From Dehalococcoidia bacterium (GTDB lineage Bacteria; Chloroflexota; Dehalococcoidia; GIF9; AB-539-J10), in NCBI GenBank assembly GCA_030621105.1, contig JAUXIH010000011.1:1-15982 (forward strand): DNA of 15,982 nt, given 5' to 3'. The translations under genes were made by a program, and so were the position numbers. Shown here one piece after another: positions 6,272 through 13,390 of the stretch; positions within the stretch are counted from its first letter, which is position 1; the number at the start of each line of letters is the position of its first letter. The notes beneath the pieces were generated by a model, which did no database searches, had not been told where the DNA came from, and saw only the letters and a program-made list of their open reading frames with translations.

Positions 6272-7585
6272 TCAGTCGATGTTTTTCCTGGTGACTGAAA
6301 GTTTTAGTTGTTCTACCTTAGTTATTATGACTTCTTCTCCTGGTTTAATGCTTTCCTCTTCAGCTACAGCTGCCCACAGTTCCCCTTCAGCCAAGACAGT
6401 GCCTGTCGGGGCAAGTGGTGTTTTTGCTATGGCTATCTTGCCTAACATTCCTTCAGGTCCAGTGGCCTTTCGGCGTTTCTGGCTATGCACTATAGCGCCG
6501 ATTACAAATACGGCAAAGGCAGTGATTAGAATTGCTACTCCGGCGATAAGGCCCCGGTTAATCGCTATTCCCGGGCTATGGCTAAACAGGATTAGCGATC
6601 CGATAACCAGAGAGGTTACACCTCCTGCTGTCAATAGACCAAAGGTGGGGGTAAGGAATTCGGCTACTAGTAACCACACACCAAGGAATAGGAGTAAGAG
6701 TCCTCCCCAGTATGCGTTTAGTACACCCAAAGAGTAGAACGCCAGTAGTAGGCTAATACCACCTACTACTCCCGGGAAGATCATTCCCGGGTTGGAAACT
6801 TCAGTGATCAGGCCTATGGTAGCCAGGGTGAATAATAGGTAAGCGATGTTGGGATCGCTAATAACCAGTAGGAAGTGCTCAATCTCACTCATGTTATTTT
6901 TAACAGGCTCACCATAGCCTGTGGTATCAATAGTGATTTCTTGACCGTCTACCATGACGCTCATGCCATTGATTTTGTTAAGGAGATCATCCAAATTATC
7001 GGCCCTGAGGTCGATCAGATTGCTTTTCAGGGCGTCAGTATCAGTAAATGATTTACTTTCGGTTACTGCCTTTTCTGCCTCTTCGCGGTTGCGGCCACGA
7101 TCCTCAGCGATAGCACCTATCCATTTAGCAGAGAACTCGGTTATTTTTTTCATTTCATCCTCTGGAATAGCCTCTCCACTGCCGCTGACGGGGTGAGCTG
7201 CCCCAATGGTAGTACCTGGTGTCATTGCTGCTATGTGAGCTGATAGGGTGATGAAGGTTCCCGCCGATGCTGCCCAGGCCCCTTTAGGAGAAACATATAC
7301 TACTACGGGAATGTGGGCATTGAAGATGGTTTGTACTATCCGTTCCGTGGAACCGAGGAGCCCCCCAGGTGTATCTAGCTCGATGATGCATACACTATCA
7401 CCGTTATCTTCAGCCTCACTTATCCCTCGATCAATATAATCAGCTACTACAGGTACGATGGTACCTTTCACCTGGAGCACGGATACAGAAGGATTGGAAG
7501 CACTGACGCTGCTACTGACCAAACTGGCAGTGATCGGAAGCAGAAATAGGGCAAGTATGAATAATCTGAACAACTTGTTGCGCAT
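6272..7585 (-). CDS. Long NfeD protein (NfeD1b, ClpP-class membrane serine protease)
   Basis: Multi-domain membrane protease. Order: signal peptide/anchor (about 1-29, hydrophobic, ending SASN), ClpP-like domain (about 33-205), a hydrophobic region with four or more helices (about 235-370), and a C-terminal OB-fold (about 375-430). In the protease domain, ELDTPGG (69-75) precedes the nucleophile serine in WAASAGTF (Ser107), then TTIGAAHPVSGSG (125-137) and KKITEFSAKWIGAIAEDRGRN (146-166). Lys146 or Lys147 is the likely catalytic lysine, as in the Ser-Lys dyad of Pyrococcus PH1510. IAYLLFTLATIGLITEVSNPGMIFPGVVGG is the conserved NfeD membrane signature. First gene of a three-gene operon with short NfeD and slipin, driven by the promoter at 7599-7627. 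ATG 7585 has AGAGG 4 nt upstream. Full length and intact. Confidence 0.93.
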   Translation of the reverse strand: MRNKLFRLFILALFLLPITASLVSSSVSASNPSVSVLQVKGTIVPVVADYIDRGISEAEDNGDSVCIIELDTPGGLLGSTERIVQTIFNAHIPVVVYVSPKGAWAASAGTFITLSAHIAAMTPGTTIGAAHPVSGSGEAIPEDEMKKITEFSAKWIGAIAEDRGRNREEAEKAVTESKSFTDTDALKSNLIDLRADNLDDLLNKINGMSVMVDGQEITIDTTGYGEPVKNNMSEIEHFLLVISDPNIAYLLFTLATIGLITEVSNPGMIFPGVVGGISLLLAFYSLGVLNAYWGGLLLLFLGVWLLVAEFLTPTFGLLTAGGVTSLVIGSLILFSHSPGIAINRGLIAGVAILITAFAVFVIGAIVHSQKRRKATGPEGMLGKIAIAKTPLAPTGTVLAEGELWAAVAEEESIKPGEEVIITKVEQLKLSVTRKNID

Positions 7586-7598
7586 ATAACCTCTGTGG

Positions 7599-7627
7599 AT
7601 TATAGGTTAAAACTGCAGTGATAACAA
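7599..7627 (-). promoter_or_regulatory. Sigma70-type promoter for the nfeD-slipin operon
   Basis: Read on minus, TTGTTA (7622-7627) and a perfect TATAAT (7599-7604) with 17-bp spacing. The predicted transcription start (about 7592) falls only a few nucleotides before the ATG at 7585, so the leader would be very short and the AGAGG site partly lost. Confidence 0.6.
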
Positions 7628-7635
7628 CCTTGCGA

Positions 7636-7664
7636 TTGAAGGCAGGAATGGCTTAGTGTAGAAT
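7636..7664 (+). promoter_or_regulatory. Sigma70-type promoter for the his operon
   Basis: TTGAAG (7636-7641) and TAGAAT (7659-7664), spaced 17 bp. The predicted start is near 7671, upstream of every candidate hisZ start. It is back to back with the nfeD promoter, without overlap. Confidence 0.45.
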
Positions 7665-7697
7665 AGCTGAGTTTGCTACCATAGGGTGATGAGCAAA

Positions 7698-8951
7698 ATG
7701 AAGAACAACCAGATGTGTCGGGGAGCTCGAGATTTACTCCCTGATGATATGACATGTTTTCGCTACGTGGAAGATACTTTCCGAATGTCATGTCGCCAGT
7801 GGGGCTATCAAGAAGCCAGAACACCCACCCTGGAATATTTGCATTTATTTACTGCTGTAGGGACGCTTACACCGAGCAAGTTAAGCAAAGTGTATTCGTT
7901 CTTGGATTGGGATGGGTGGAGTGGTGAACGAGTGGTTCTCCGTCCTGATGGCACTATACCTATGGCTCGTCTTTATAGCAGGAGTCTCAGTGAGAAGACA
8001 ATAGCCAGGCTTTTCTATGTAACCAATGTCTTTGCTTTTGAAGCAACGGGCAAAGAGAATAGGGAAAAATGGCAGTGTGGTGTGGAATTTGTGGGTAGTT
8101 CTGGGCCAGTGGCTGATGTTGAAATTATGATGCTGGCTAATGAAATTATGCGCAAACTTGGCCCAGGGAATATTGAGCTAGAATTATCTCACGCGGGATT
8201 AGTGAGGGCTCTGATTAAAGAGTTGAAACTTGATCCTGAGAAAGAGGTTGATTTGGTCAGTGCTGTCCTGGATGGTGAATGGCAAGCGCTGGTGGAAGCC
8301 CATGTGCCTGACCCTGATCTCCATGAATTGTTGGACATGCTGCTAAACCTGCAGGGCAAATCCAGTAGCTTCTTGCGCAACGCTAGAGCCCTGGCATCAC
8401 GATTTTCTCCGGATGTTTACCAGCAATTAGACGATTTTGTCGCTATAACAACGATCCTGGATAAAGCGGGTTGTAATTACAACATAAACTTGAAAGCCGT
8501 GAAGGGGTTTGAGTATTACACGGGACTTTGTTTCAAATTGCTTACTGATGGTCATGAGGTGGGTGGTGGTGGCAGATATAACAACCTTATACCTCTCATA
8601 GGAGGAAAGGATGTGCCTGCTTGTGGATTTGCCCTTTATATTGACTCGATAATGCGATTACTGCCTGCAAGCTGCGGGAAGGGTGATGAGGGTGCGATTA
8701 TGATTACAATTGAGAAAGATATGACTGCAGATCTATCTGCAGTGGGTTTTCAGTTGGCTCAGTTGCTGCACAGGGGAGGGTATACTGCGGTCCTCGATTT
8801 TGAAGGCGGAGAAACCTTTCGATATCGATGGAGTGTTGTAGTTACTGAAAACGAAGCGACTCCTTTTCGCGTGAGTGACAATCAGCGAAACCAGCAGTGG
8901 GATATGGCCTCAGCATCAGACGTTGTCGATATGCTGGAAAAACAAGGTTAG
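7698..8951 (+). CDS. hisZ: HisZ, regulatory subunit of ATP phosphoribosyltransferase (HisRS-like paralogue)
   Basis: Class II synthetase-fold protein, homologous to histidyl-tRNA synthetase, that activates short-form HisG and usually carries its histidine feedback site. Motifs (counted from 7698): GARDLLP (9-15), LRPDGT (81-86), KGFEYYTG (269-276) and GGGGRYNN (289-296). Evidence against a working HisRS: the motif-2 arginine that binds ATP is absent (FAFE at 112-115 where HisRS has FR-E), the catalytic Arg of RGLDYY is replaced by Lys269, and the gene opens a his operon directly before hisG. A C-terminal alpha/beta segment of about 85 residues (331-417) resembles a degenerate anticodon-binding domain, which many HisZ proteins lack. 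Start: GTG 7686, ATG 7689 and ATG 7698 are in frame; only 7698 has a plausible ribosome site (AGGGTG, 9 nt upstream). Ends 11 nt before hisG. Confidence 0.82.
   Translation: MKNNQMCRGARDLLPDDMTCFRYVEDTFRMSCRQWGYQEARTPTLEYLHLFTAVGTLTPSKLSKVYSFLDWDGWSGERVVLRPDGTIPMARLYSRSLSEKTIARLFYVTNVFAFEATGKENREKWQCGVEFVGSSGPVADVEIMMLANEIMRKLGPGNIELELSHAGLVRALIKELKLDPEKEVDLVSAVLDGEWQALVEAHVPDPDLHELLDMLLNLQGKSSSFLRNARALASRFSPDVYQQLDDFVAITTILDKAGCNYNINLKAVKGFEYYTGLCFKLLTDGHEVGGGGRYNNLIPLIGGKDVPACGFALYIDSIMRLLPASCGKGDEGAIMITIEKDMTADLSAVGFQLAQLLHRGGYTAVLDFEGGETFRYRWSVVVTENEATPFRVSDNQRNQQWDMASASDVVDMLEKQG
8724..8743. repeat. Inverted repeat inside hisZ
   Basis: ACTGCAGAT and ATCTGCAGT are exact reverse complements with a 2-nt spacer (CT). 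It is coding sequence in the C-terminal part of HisZ. Nine-base arms could occur once by chance in a window of this size. Confidence 0.7.
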
Positions 8952-8962
8952 ATTATCAGTAG

Positions 8963-10384
8963 ATGTCTACAGGGCTAATCAGACTTGCTTTACCCAAGGG
9001 GACTCTCTTATCACCCACGTCCAGATTGCTCAATGAATTAACTTTGGGTGTGGAGGGATATAGCTCTGATGCTCGGCGATATCGACTTCACTCAACAGAG
9101 TTTCCATATATTACAGCGAAGATCTTTCAGGAGAAGGATATTCCTATACAGGTTGCTATAGGCAATTATGACTTGGGCATATGTGGTGCAGATTGGGTTG
9201 AGGAACTTCTAGCAAGGTATTTATCCAGTTCTCTGGTAAAGATATTAAATTTAAATTATGGCAAGAGCGAAATATGTCTCGTAAGTCACAGGCACAGCAA
9301 TATACCCGACATCTATGTAATAGGTAAAGAAAAAAGGGAGTGGAGGATAGTAAGCGAGTACCCCAATTTGGCCGAGGCCTTTGCCTTGAATTTGAGGTTG
9401 AGGGATTTTAAAGTTTTCCCTGTATGGGGGAGCGCCGAGGTTTATCTTCCCGAAGATGCTGAATTAGCTGTACTGAAGATAGTTCATGAATGGGAACTTG
9501 CCTCTCGAGGTTTCGTTTGCCTGAAGAAATTACTTCCTGTTACTGCCTGTCTCATTGCCAACAGAGAAAGTTTGGAAAACAGAGGTTTGCACCAGATACT
9601 CAGCCGTTTTGCTTCTAGGCGGGTGGAGAGTCCCGGAACTCTGAGACAACAGAGGACGATGACGCAAGCCCAACCAGCTATCTTCCATTTCCAACGGGGT
9701 GAGCAAGATGTCAGGGTAGCTTTACCCGATGGGCACCAGCAAGTCCCAACCGCACGAGTTCTAAAGCAAGCAGGCTTGGAGTTGCAGGGATATTCTACAG
9801 GGGTAGTGTGTTCTCGTCCGGAGATTAATCTAGATTGGGCGAGTATCAAGGTTATCAGGCCTCAGGATATGCCTCTCCAGGTAGCCAATGGTAATTTTGA
9901 CTTGGCTATAACAGGTGAGGACTGGTTTCGAGAGCATATTTATCGCTTTCCAGCGAGTCCCGTAAAGAAATTGTTAGATCTAGGATTCGGACAAGTTAAA
10001 ATTGTAGCAGCGGTAAACACAGAGGTTCCTGTCGCTGATATTGCACAACTGCGGAGGTATATCCAAAATGGAGCATATCCCTGTTTGCGGGTAGCCTCGG
10101 AGTATATCAATATTGCTGATCGGTATCTGCAAGATCAGCATATCGGTTATTATAAGTTAATACTGACTTGGGGAGCCAGCGAGGTGTTTCCTCCGGAAGA
10201 TGCCGATTTGCTAATTGATAATGTCCAGACGGGACGGACACTGATCAAGCAAAATCTGAAAGTAATAGATATACTTTTTCAATCTCAAGCTTGTTTGATT
10301 GGGAATATGCAAGGCCTTGCTTCCCGTGACAAGGCGAAAAATATCAACTTTATTATACGGAGGCTGGAAAGAGCGGTAGCGTGA
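8963..10384 (+). CDS. hisG: Tandem double-domain ATP phosphoribosyltransferase (HisG-HisG fusion)
   Basis: HisG condenses ATP with PRPP, the first step of histidine synthesis. This 473-residue protein is two short-form HisG domains in a row (about 1-215 and 248-473) joined by a linker of about 30 residues; ordinary HisG is about 210 (short) or 290 (long). Each half has parallel landmarks: ALPKG (9-13) versus ALPDG (253-257); EKDIPIQVAIGNYDLGICGADW (57-78) versus RPQDMPLQVANGNFDLAITGEDW (299-321); RIVSEYPNLA (128-137) versus RVASEYINIA (376-385); VWGSAEVYLPEDAEL (154-168) versus TWGASEVFPPEDADL (402-416); ACLIAN (195-200) versus ACLIGN (443-448). The PRPP loop is intact only in the C-half (DNVQTGRTL, 419-427); the N-half has KIVHEWELA (172-180). 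The PKG motif is intact only in the N-half. No ACT-like regulatory domain, consistent with use of HisZ. The stop overlaps the hisD start (GTGA). Confidence 0.9.
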   Translation: MSTGLIRLALPKGTLLSPTSRLLNELTLGVEGYSSDARRYRLHSTEFPYITAKIFQEKDIPIQVAIGNYDLGICGADWVEELLARYLSSSLVKILNLNYGKSEICLVSHRHSNIPDIYVIGKEKREWRIVSEYPNLAEAFALNLRLRDFKVFPVWGSAEVYLPEDAELAVLKIVHEWELASRGFVCLKKLLPVTACLIANRESLENRGLHQILSRFASRRVESPGTLRQQRTMTQAQPAIFHFQRGEQDVRVALPDGHQQVPTARVLKQAGLELQGYSTGVVCSRPEINLDWASIKVIRPQDMPLQVANGNFDLAITGEDWFREHIYRFPASPVKKLLDLGFGQVKIVAAVNTEVPVADIAQLRRYIQNGAYPCLRVASEYINIADRYLQDQHIGYYKLILTWGASEVFPPEDADLLIDNVQTGRTLIKQNLKVIDILFQSQACLIGNMQGLASRDKAKNINFIIRRLERAVA

Positions 10385-11706
10385 TACGGATTATAGATTT
10401 CAATAAGGCAAAACAACTACTGAACAGAGATAGTTTCTGGGAGACTGTTGTTGCCTCACCTTCGATGAGGGCACGGATTAAGGAAATCTTTGGTAAGGAT
10501 CTGTCACTTCAGGATGTCGTTGAGCAGATTATAGCAGACGTTCGCCTTCATGGGGATCAAGCTATACGTAATTATACTTACAGGATAGACGGTATTAGTA
10601 TTGATTCTCTTGAGGCAACCAGACAAAATATAACTGGAGCTTATGATGCTGTAGATGAAAAGCTAATCTCTGCGCTGGAATTGGCAGCTCAGAGAATACG
10701 CGATTTTCACCATAGTTGTAATCCGAGGGCTGATTTTTATACCATTGGGCAAGGTTTGGGGCAGCAGATATCTCCTTTAGAGAAGGTAGGAATCTATGTC
10801 CCAGGTGGTACCGCTGCTTATCCTTCTTCAGTTCTTATGGCCGCGATACCTGCGAAGGTGGCAGGAGTGGGGGAAATTGTCATGGTATCACCCCCATCCA
10901 AGGATGGTAGTATTGCAGCTCCTACATTAGCAGCAGCTGGTATTGCTGGAGTTGATCGTGTTTTTAAAGTAGGTGGAGCTCAGGCAATCGCCAGCTTAGC
11001 TTTTGGCACCCAGTCTATCCCCCGGGTAGATAAAATTTGTGGCCCGGGGAACATTTTTGTGACTCTGGCCAAGAAGATGGTTTATGGCTCAGTTGCTATT
11101 GATGGGCTCCAGGGACCCACTGAGCTTGTCGTTGTAGCTGATAATACTGCCGAAGCTTCTTTTTGTGCTGCTGACCTGCTTGCTCAAGCAGAACATGACC
11201 CTGCAGCAGTAGTAATTTGTATCACAACATCCTTGGAACTTGCTGATCAGGTGACCAAACAAATTGAGATCCAGCTACAGAAATTAACGAGGTGTAGTAT
11301 TGCCAGTGCAGCCATGGACCGAGGCATGATGATAATCGTTAACAACTTGGATGAGGCGGCTGAACTGGTGAATATTCATGCCCCTGAGCATCTTTCTCTT
11401 CTAGTAGCAAATGCACTGTCCCTGAGTAGAAAAATTCGAAATGCTGGCTGTATTTTCTCTGGGGAGAACTCGCCTGAGGTTTTGGGTGATTATGTGGCTG
11501 GACCATCCCACGTGTTACCGACAGGGGGTAGCGCTCGCTTTGCTTCCCCTTTAGGAGTTCAAGATTTCCTCAAGGTAACCAATGTTGTTAATCTGAATAA
11601 GACTGCTATGCGAGCGCTGGGGCAAGCGGCCATAACGATAGCCAAAGCTGAGGGGCTAGATGCTCATGCCAAAGCTATTGAGATTAGACTAGGTACGCAG
11701 AGATGA
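10381..11706 (+). CDS. hisD: Histidinol dehydrogenase
   Basis: Zinc- and NAD-dependent enzyme of the last two steps of histidine synthesis (histidinol to histidine). Full length at 441 residues. Visible motifs: EKVGIYVPGGTAAYPSSVLM (134-153), CGPGNIFVTLAKK (220-232), GPTELVVVAD (245-254), LLAQAEHDP with zinc ligands Gln269 and His272, HAPEHL with the catalytic pair Glu336-His337, GDYVAGPSHVLPTGGSARF with zinc ligand Asp370, and a C-terminal zinc ligand His429 in GLDAHAKAIEIR. All key residues are present. Start GTG 10381 overlaps the hisG stop by 4 nt, and its own TGA overlaps the hisC ATG by 4 nt, so translation of hisG-D-C is chained. No frameshift or internal stop. Confidence 0.97.
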   Translation: MIRIIDFNKAKQLLNRDSFWETVVASPSMRARIKEIFGKDLSLQDVVEQIIADVRLHGDQAIRNYTYRIDGISIDSLEATRQNITGAYDAVDEKLISALELAAQRIRDFHHSCNPRADFYTIGQGLGQQISPLEKVGIYVPGGTAAYPSSVLMAAIPAKVAGVGEIVMVSPPSKDGSIAAPTLAAAGIAGVDRVFKVGGAQAIASLAFGTQSIPRVDKICGPGNIFVTLAKKMVYGSVAIDGLQGPTELVVVADNTAEASFCAADLLAQAEHDPAAVVICITTSLELADQVTKQIEIQLQKLTRCSIASAAMDRGMMIIVNNLDEAAELVNIHAPEHLSLLVANALSLSRKIRNAGCIFSGENSPEVLGDYVAGPSHVLPTGGSARFASPLGVQDFLKVTNVVNLNKTAMRALGQAAITIAKAEGLDAHAKAIEIRLGTQR

Positions 11707-12797
11707 AGATAAAAGATTTAGTGAGGCCTGATCTACTGTCTATGAAAAGCTACACTCCTATTGAACCTGTAGATGTTCTGAGCCGGCGAGTTGAGTTGCC
11801 ACTGGGTCGCGTTGTAAAACTCGATGGTAATGAGAATCCATATGGCTGCTCCCCTGAGGCCTATGCAGCTCTGGCTTGTTATTCCGACTATCATATATAT
11901 CCTGACCCTGAACAAAGAGATTTGAAGCAGGCACTGGCACAGTATGTGGGGTTTGATGCCAAGTATATTGTTTGTGGCAGTGGTAGCGATGACCTGATCG
12001 ACCTTGTGAACAGGCTGTTTGTTGGTCCTGGGGATGAGGTTATTAATTGTCCACCAACATTTGGTATGTATCCCTTTAGTGCCGAGATTTGTGGAGCTAA
12101 GGTAATTAACATAGATAGAGATAGCCAGTTTGTTCTTGATGTTCCCAATGTGGTGAGGGTATTGGAGAATAAAGGGAAAGTTTTGTTTATTGCTTCGCCC
12201 AATAACCCGACGGGCAATCTTATCAGTGAACAGGAGCTGGTAGAAATTCTCAATACAGGAAAGATTGTGGTAGTAGATGAGGCATATTTTGAATTTAGCC
12301 GTGTGACTGTAGCCAATTTAGTACACTCTTATTCCAATCTAATAATATTACGGACTTTCAGTAAGTGGGCCGGCCTGGCCGGGTTGAGAGTAGGATATAG
12401 CATTTCCTCACCTGAGGTTGCTGGTTACCTTATGAAGATCAAACAGCCCTATAATGTTAATTCTGCCGCAAAGGTGGCAGTGTTGGCCTCATTGCACGAT
12501 ATTGATTATCTTACTGCCAATGTGCAGAAAATAATTACTGAGAGGTCCCGCTTGTTTGATAAGCTAGAGGGATTGGGATGGTTAAAACCGTATCCTTCAA
12601 GTGCAAATTTTGTCCTTTGCTTGGTGCTGCCGGGGCAACAAGCTAGGGGTATCTGGCTGCGCTTACAACAGAGGGGTATCGCTATACGCTATTTTGATAA
12701 TCCTAGATTGAAAGACTATCTGCGAATCAGCGTGGGGAATTCTGATGATACTGATGCGGTCATAGAGGCGCTGAGAGCGGAATATAGGAGGAACTGA
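11703..12797 (+). CDS. hisC: Histidinol-phosphate aminotransferase
   Basis: PLP-dependent class I/II aminotransferase converting imidazole-acetol phosphate and glutamate to histidinol phosphate and 2-oxoglutarate. 364 residues, normal for HisC. Motifs: KLDGNENPYGCSP (39-51), HIYPDPEQRDLKQALA (64-79), CGSGSDDLID (91-100), ASPNNPTGN (164-172), VDEAYFEF (191-198), PLP-binding lysine Lys221 in RTFSKWAGLAGLRVGY (217-232), and RISVG near the C-terminus for carboxylate binding. The DEAYFEF and TFSK-AGLAGLR signatures distinguish HisC from other aminotransferases. The start ATG overlaps the hisD stop by 4 nt; hisB follows 2 nt after the stop. Intact. Confidence 0.95.
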   Translation: MKIKDLVRPDLLSMKSYTPIEPVDVLSRRVELPLGRVVKLDGNENPYGCSPEAYAALACYSDYHIYPDPEQRDLKQALAQYVGFDAKYIVCGSGSDDLIDLVNRLFVGPGDEVINCPPTFGMYPFSAEICGAKVINIDRDSQFVLDVPNVVRVLENKGKVLFIASPNNPTGNLISEQELVEILNTGKIVVVDEAYFEFSRVTVANLVHSYSNLIILRTFSKWAGLAGLRVGYSISSPEVAGYLMKIKQPYNVNSAAKVAVLASLHDIDYLTANVQKIITERSRLFDKLEGLGWLKPYPSSANFVLCLVLPGQQARGIWLRLQQRGIAIRYFDNPRLKDYLRISVGNSDDTDAVIEALRAEYRRN

Positions 12798-12799
12798 AC

Positions 12800-13390
12800 A
12801 TGATAGAGAGAACAGCGACGGTAACCAGGGAAACTGCAGAAACCAATGTAAATGTGGAGCTGAACATTGATGGTAGTGGCCAGTTTGAAGTCACTACGGG
12901 TATAAGGATGTTGGATCATCTTATAGCTCAGCTAGCACGACATGGTGTGTTTGATTTAAAAGTGTCTGCCACGGGGCCTGATCAACATCATGTGGTTGAA
13001 GATGTGGCTATTTCTTTAGGCAGAGCTTTCAATCAAGCCTTGGGAGATAAAAGGGGCATTGTTCGAATGGCGCATTCTGTTGTGCCTATGGATGATGCTT
13101 TGGCAACTGTGGTGGTTGATATTGGGGGTAGATCTTTTAGTGTGGCAGATATACCTTTTAGTCAGGCAAATATCAGTGATTTAGAGGTTGACATGATTCG
13201 TCACTTTTTGGTTTCCTTTGCTTCTGAAGCCAAGATTAATCTTCATGCTAAAGTGCTTAGTGGGATAAATGATCACCATAAGGCTGAAGCTATATTTAAA
13301 GCGCTAGGCCGAGCTTTAGATTTGGCAGTGCAAATTGACAGGAGACTGGCGGGTGAGATACCCAGTACCAAGGAAGTTATAGAAGGTTAG
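12800..13390 (+). CDS. hisB: Imidazoleglycerol-phosphate dehydratase
   Basis: Manganese enzyme removing water from imidazole-glycerol phosphate to give imidazole-acetol phosphate, the HisC substrate. 196 residues, the monofunctional bacterial form without a histidinol phosphatase domain. Motifs: TGIRMLDHLIAQLARHGVFDL (33-53), DQHHVVEDVAISLGRAF (61-77, metal ligands His63, His64, Glu67), VPMDDALATVVVDIGGR (95-111), and GINDHHKAEAIFKALGRAL (155-173, second metal cluster His159, His160, Glu163). The start is decided by AGGAGG at 12786-12791, 8 nt before ATG 12800. It is the last his gene on this strand: its TAG overlaps the stop of the convergent phosphatase gene by 4 nt, so there is no intergenic space for a terminator. 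Confidence 0.97.
   Translation: MIERTATVTRETAETNVNVELNIDGSGQFEVTTGIRMLDHLIAQLARHGVFDLKVSATGPDQHHVVEDVAISLGRAFNQALGDKRGIVRMAHSVVPMDDALATVVVDIGGRSFSVADIPFSQANISDLEVDMIRHFLVSFASEAKINLHAKVLSGINDHHKAEAIFKALGRALDLAVQIDRRLAGEIPSTKEVIEG

Noticed and set aside
6252..6737. 161-codon plus-strand open frame (and a smaller one at 5996-6298)
   Set aside because: Opposite-strand shadow of the long and short nfeD genes; low-complexity Ser/Pro/Ala composition, no motif.
7698..8951. Functional histidyl-tRNA synthetase (HisS)
   Set aside because: Catalytic arginines of motif 2 and of RGLDYY are replaced, and the gene leads a his operon beside a short-form HisG; HisZ fits better.
9484..9849. 121-codon minus-strand open frame across the HisG linker
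   Set aside because: Antisense to hisG; the linker between the HisG halves is explained by the plus-strand frame, which continues without a stop.
8963..10384. HisG duplication as an assembly artefact
   Set aside because: The halves are strongly diverged in sequence and the frame is continuous, so this is not a repeated read or a recent duplication error.
11891..12316. 141-codon minus-strand open frame
   Set aside because: Antisense to hisC, no motif.
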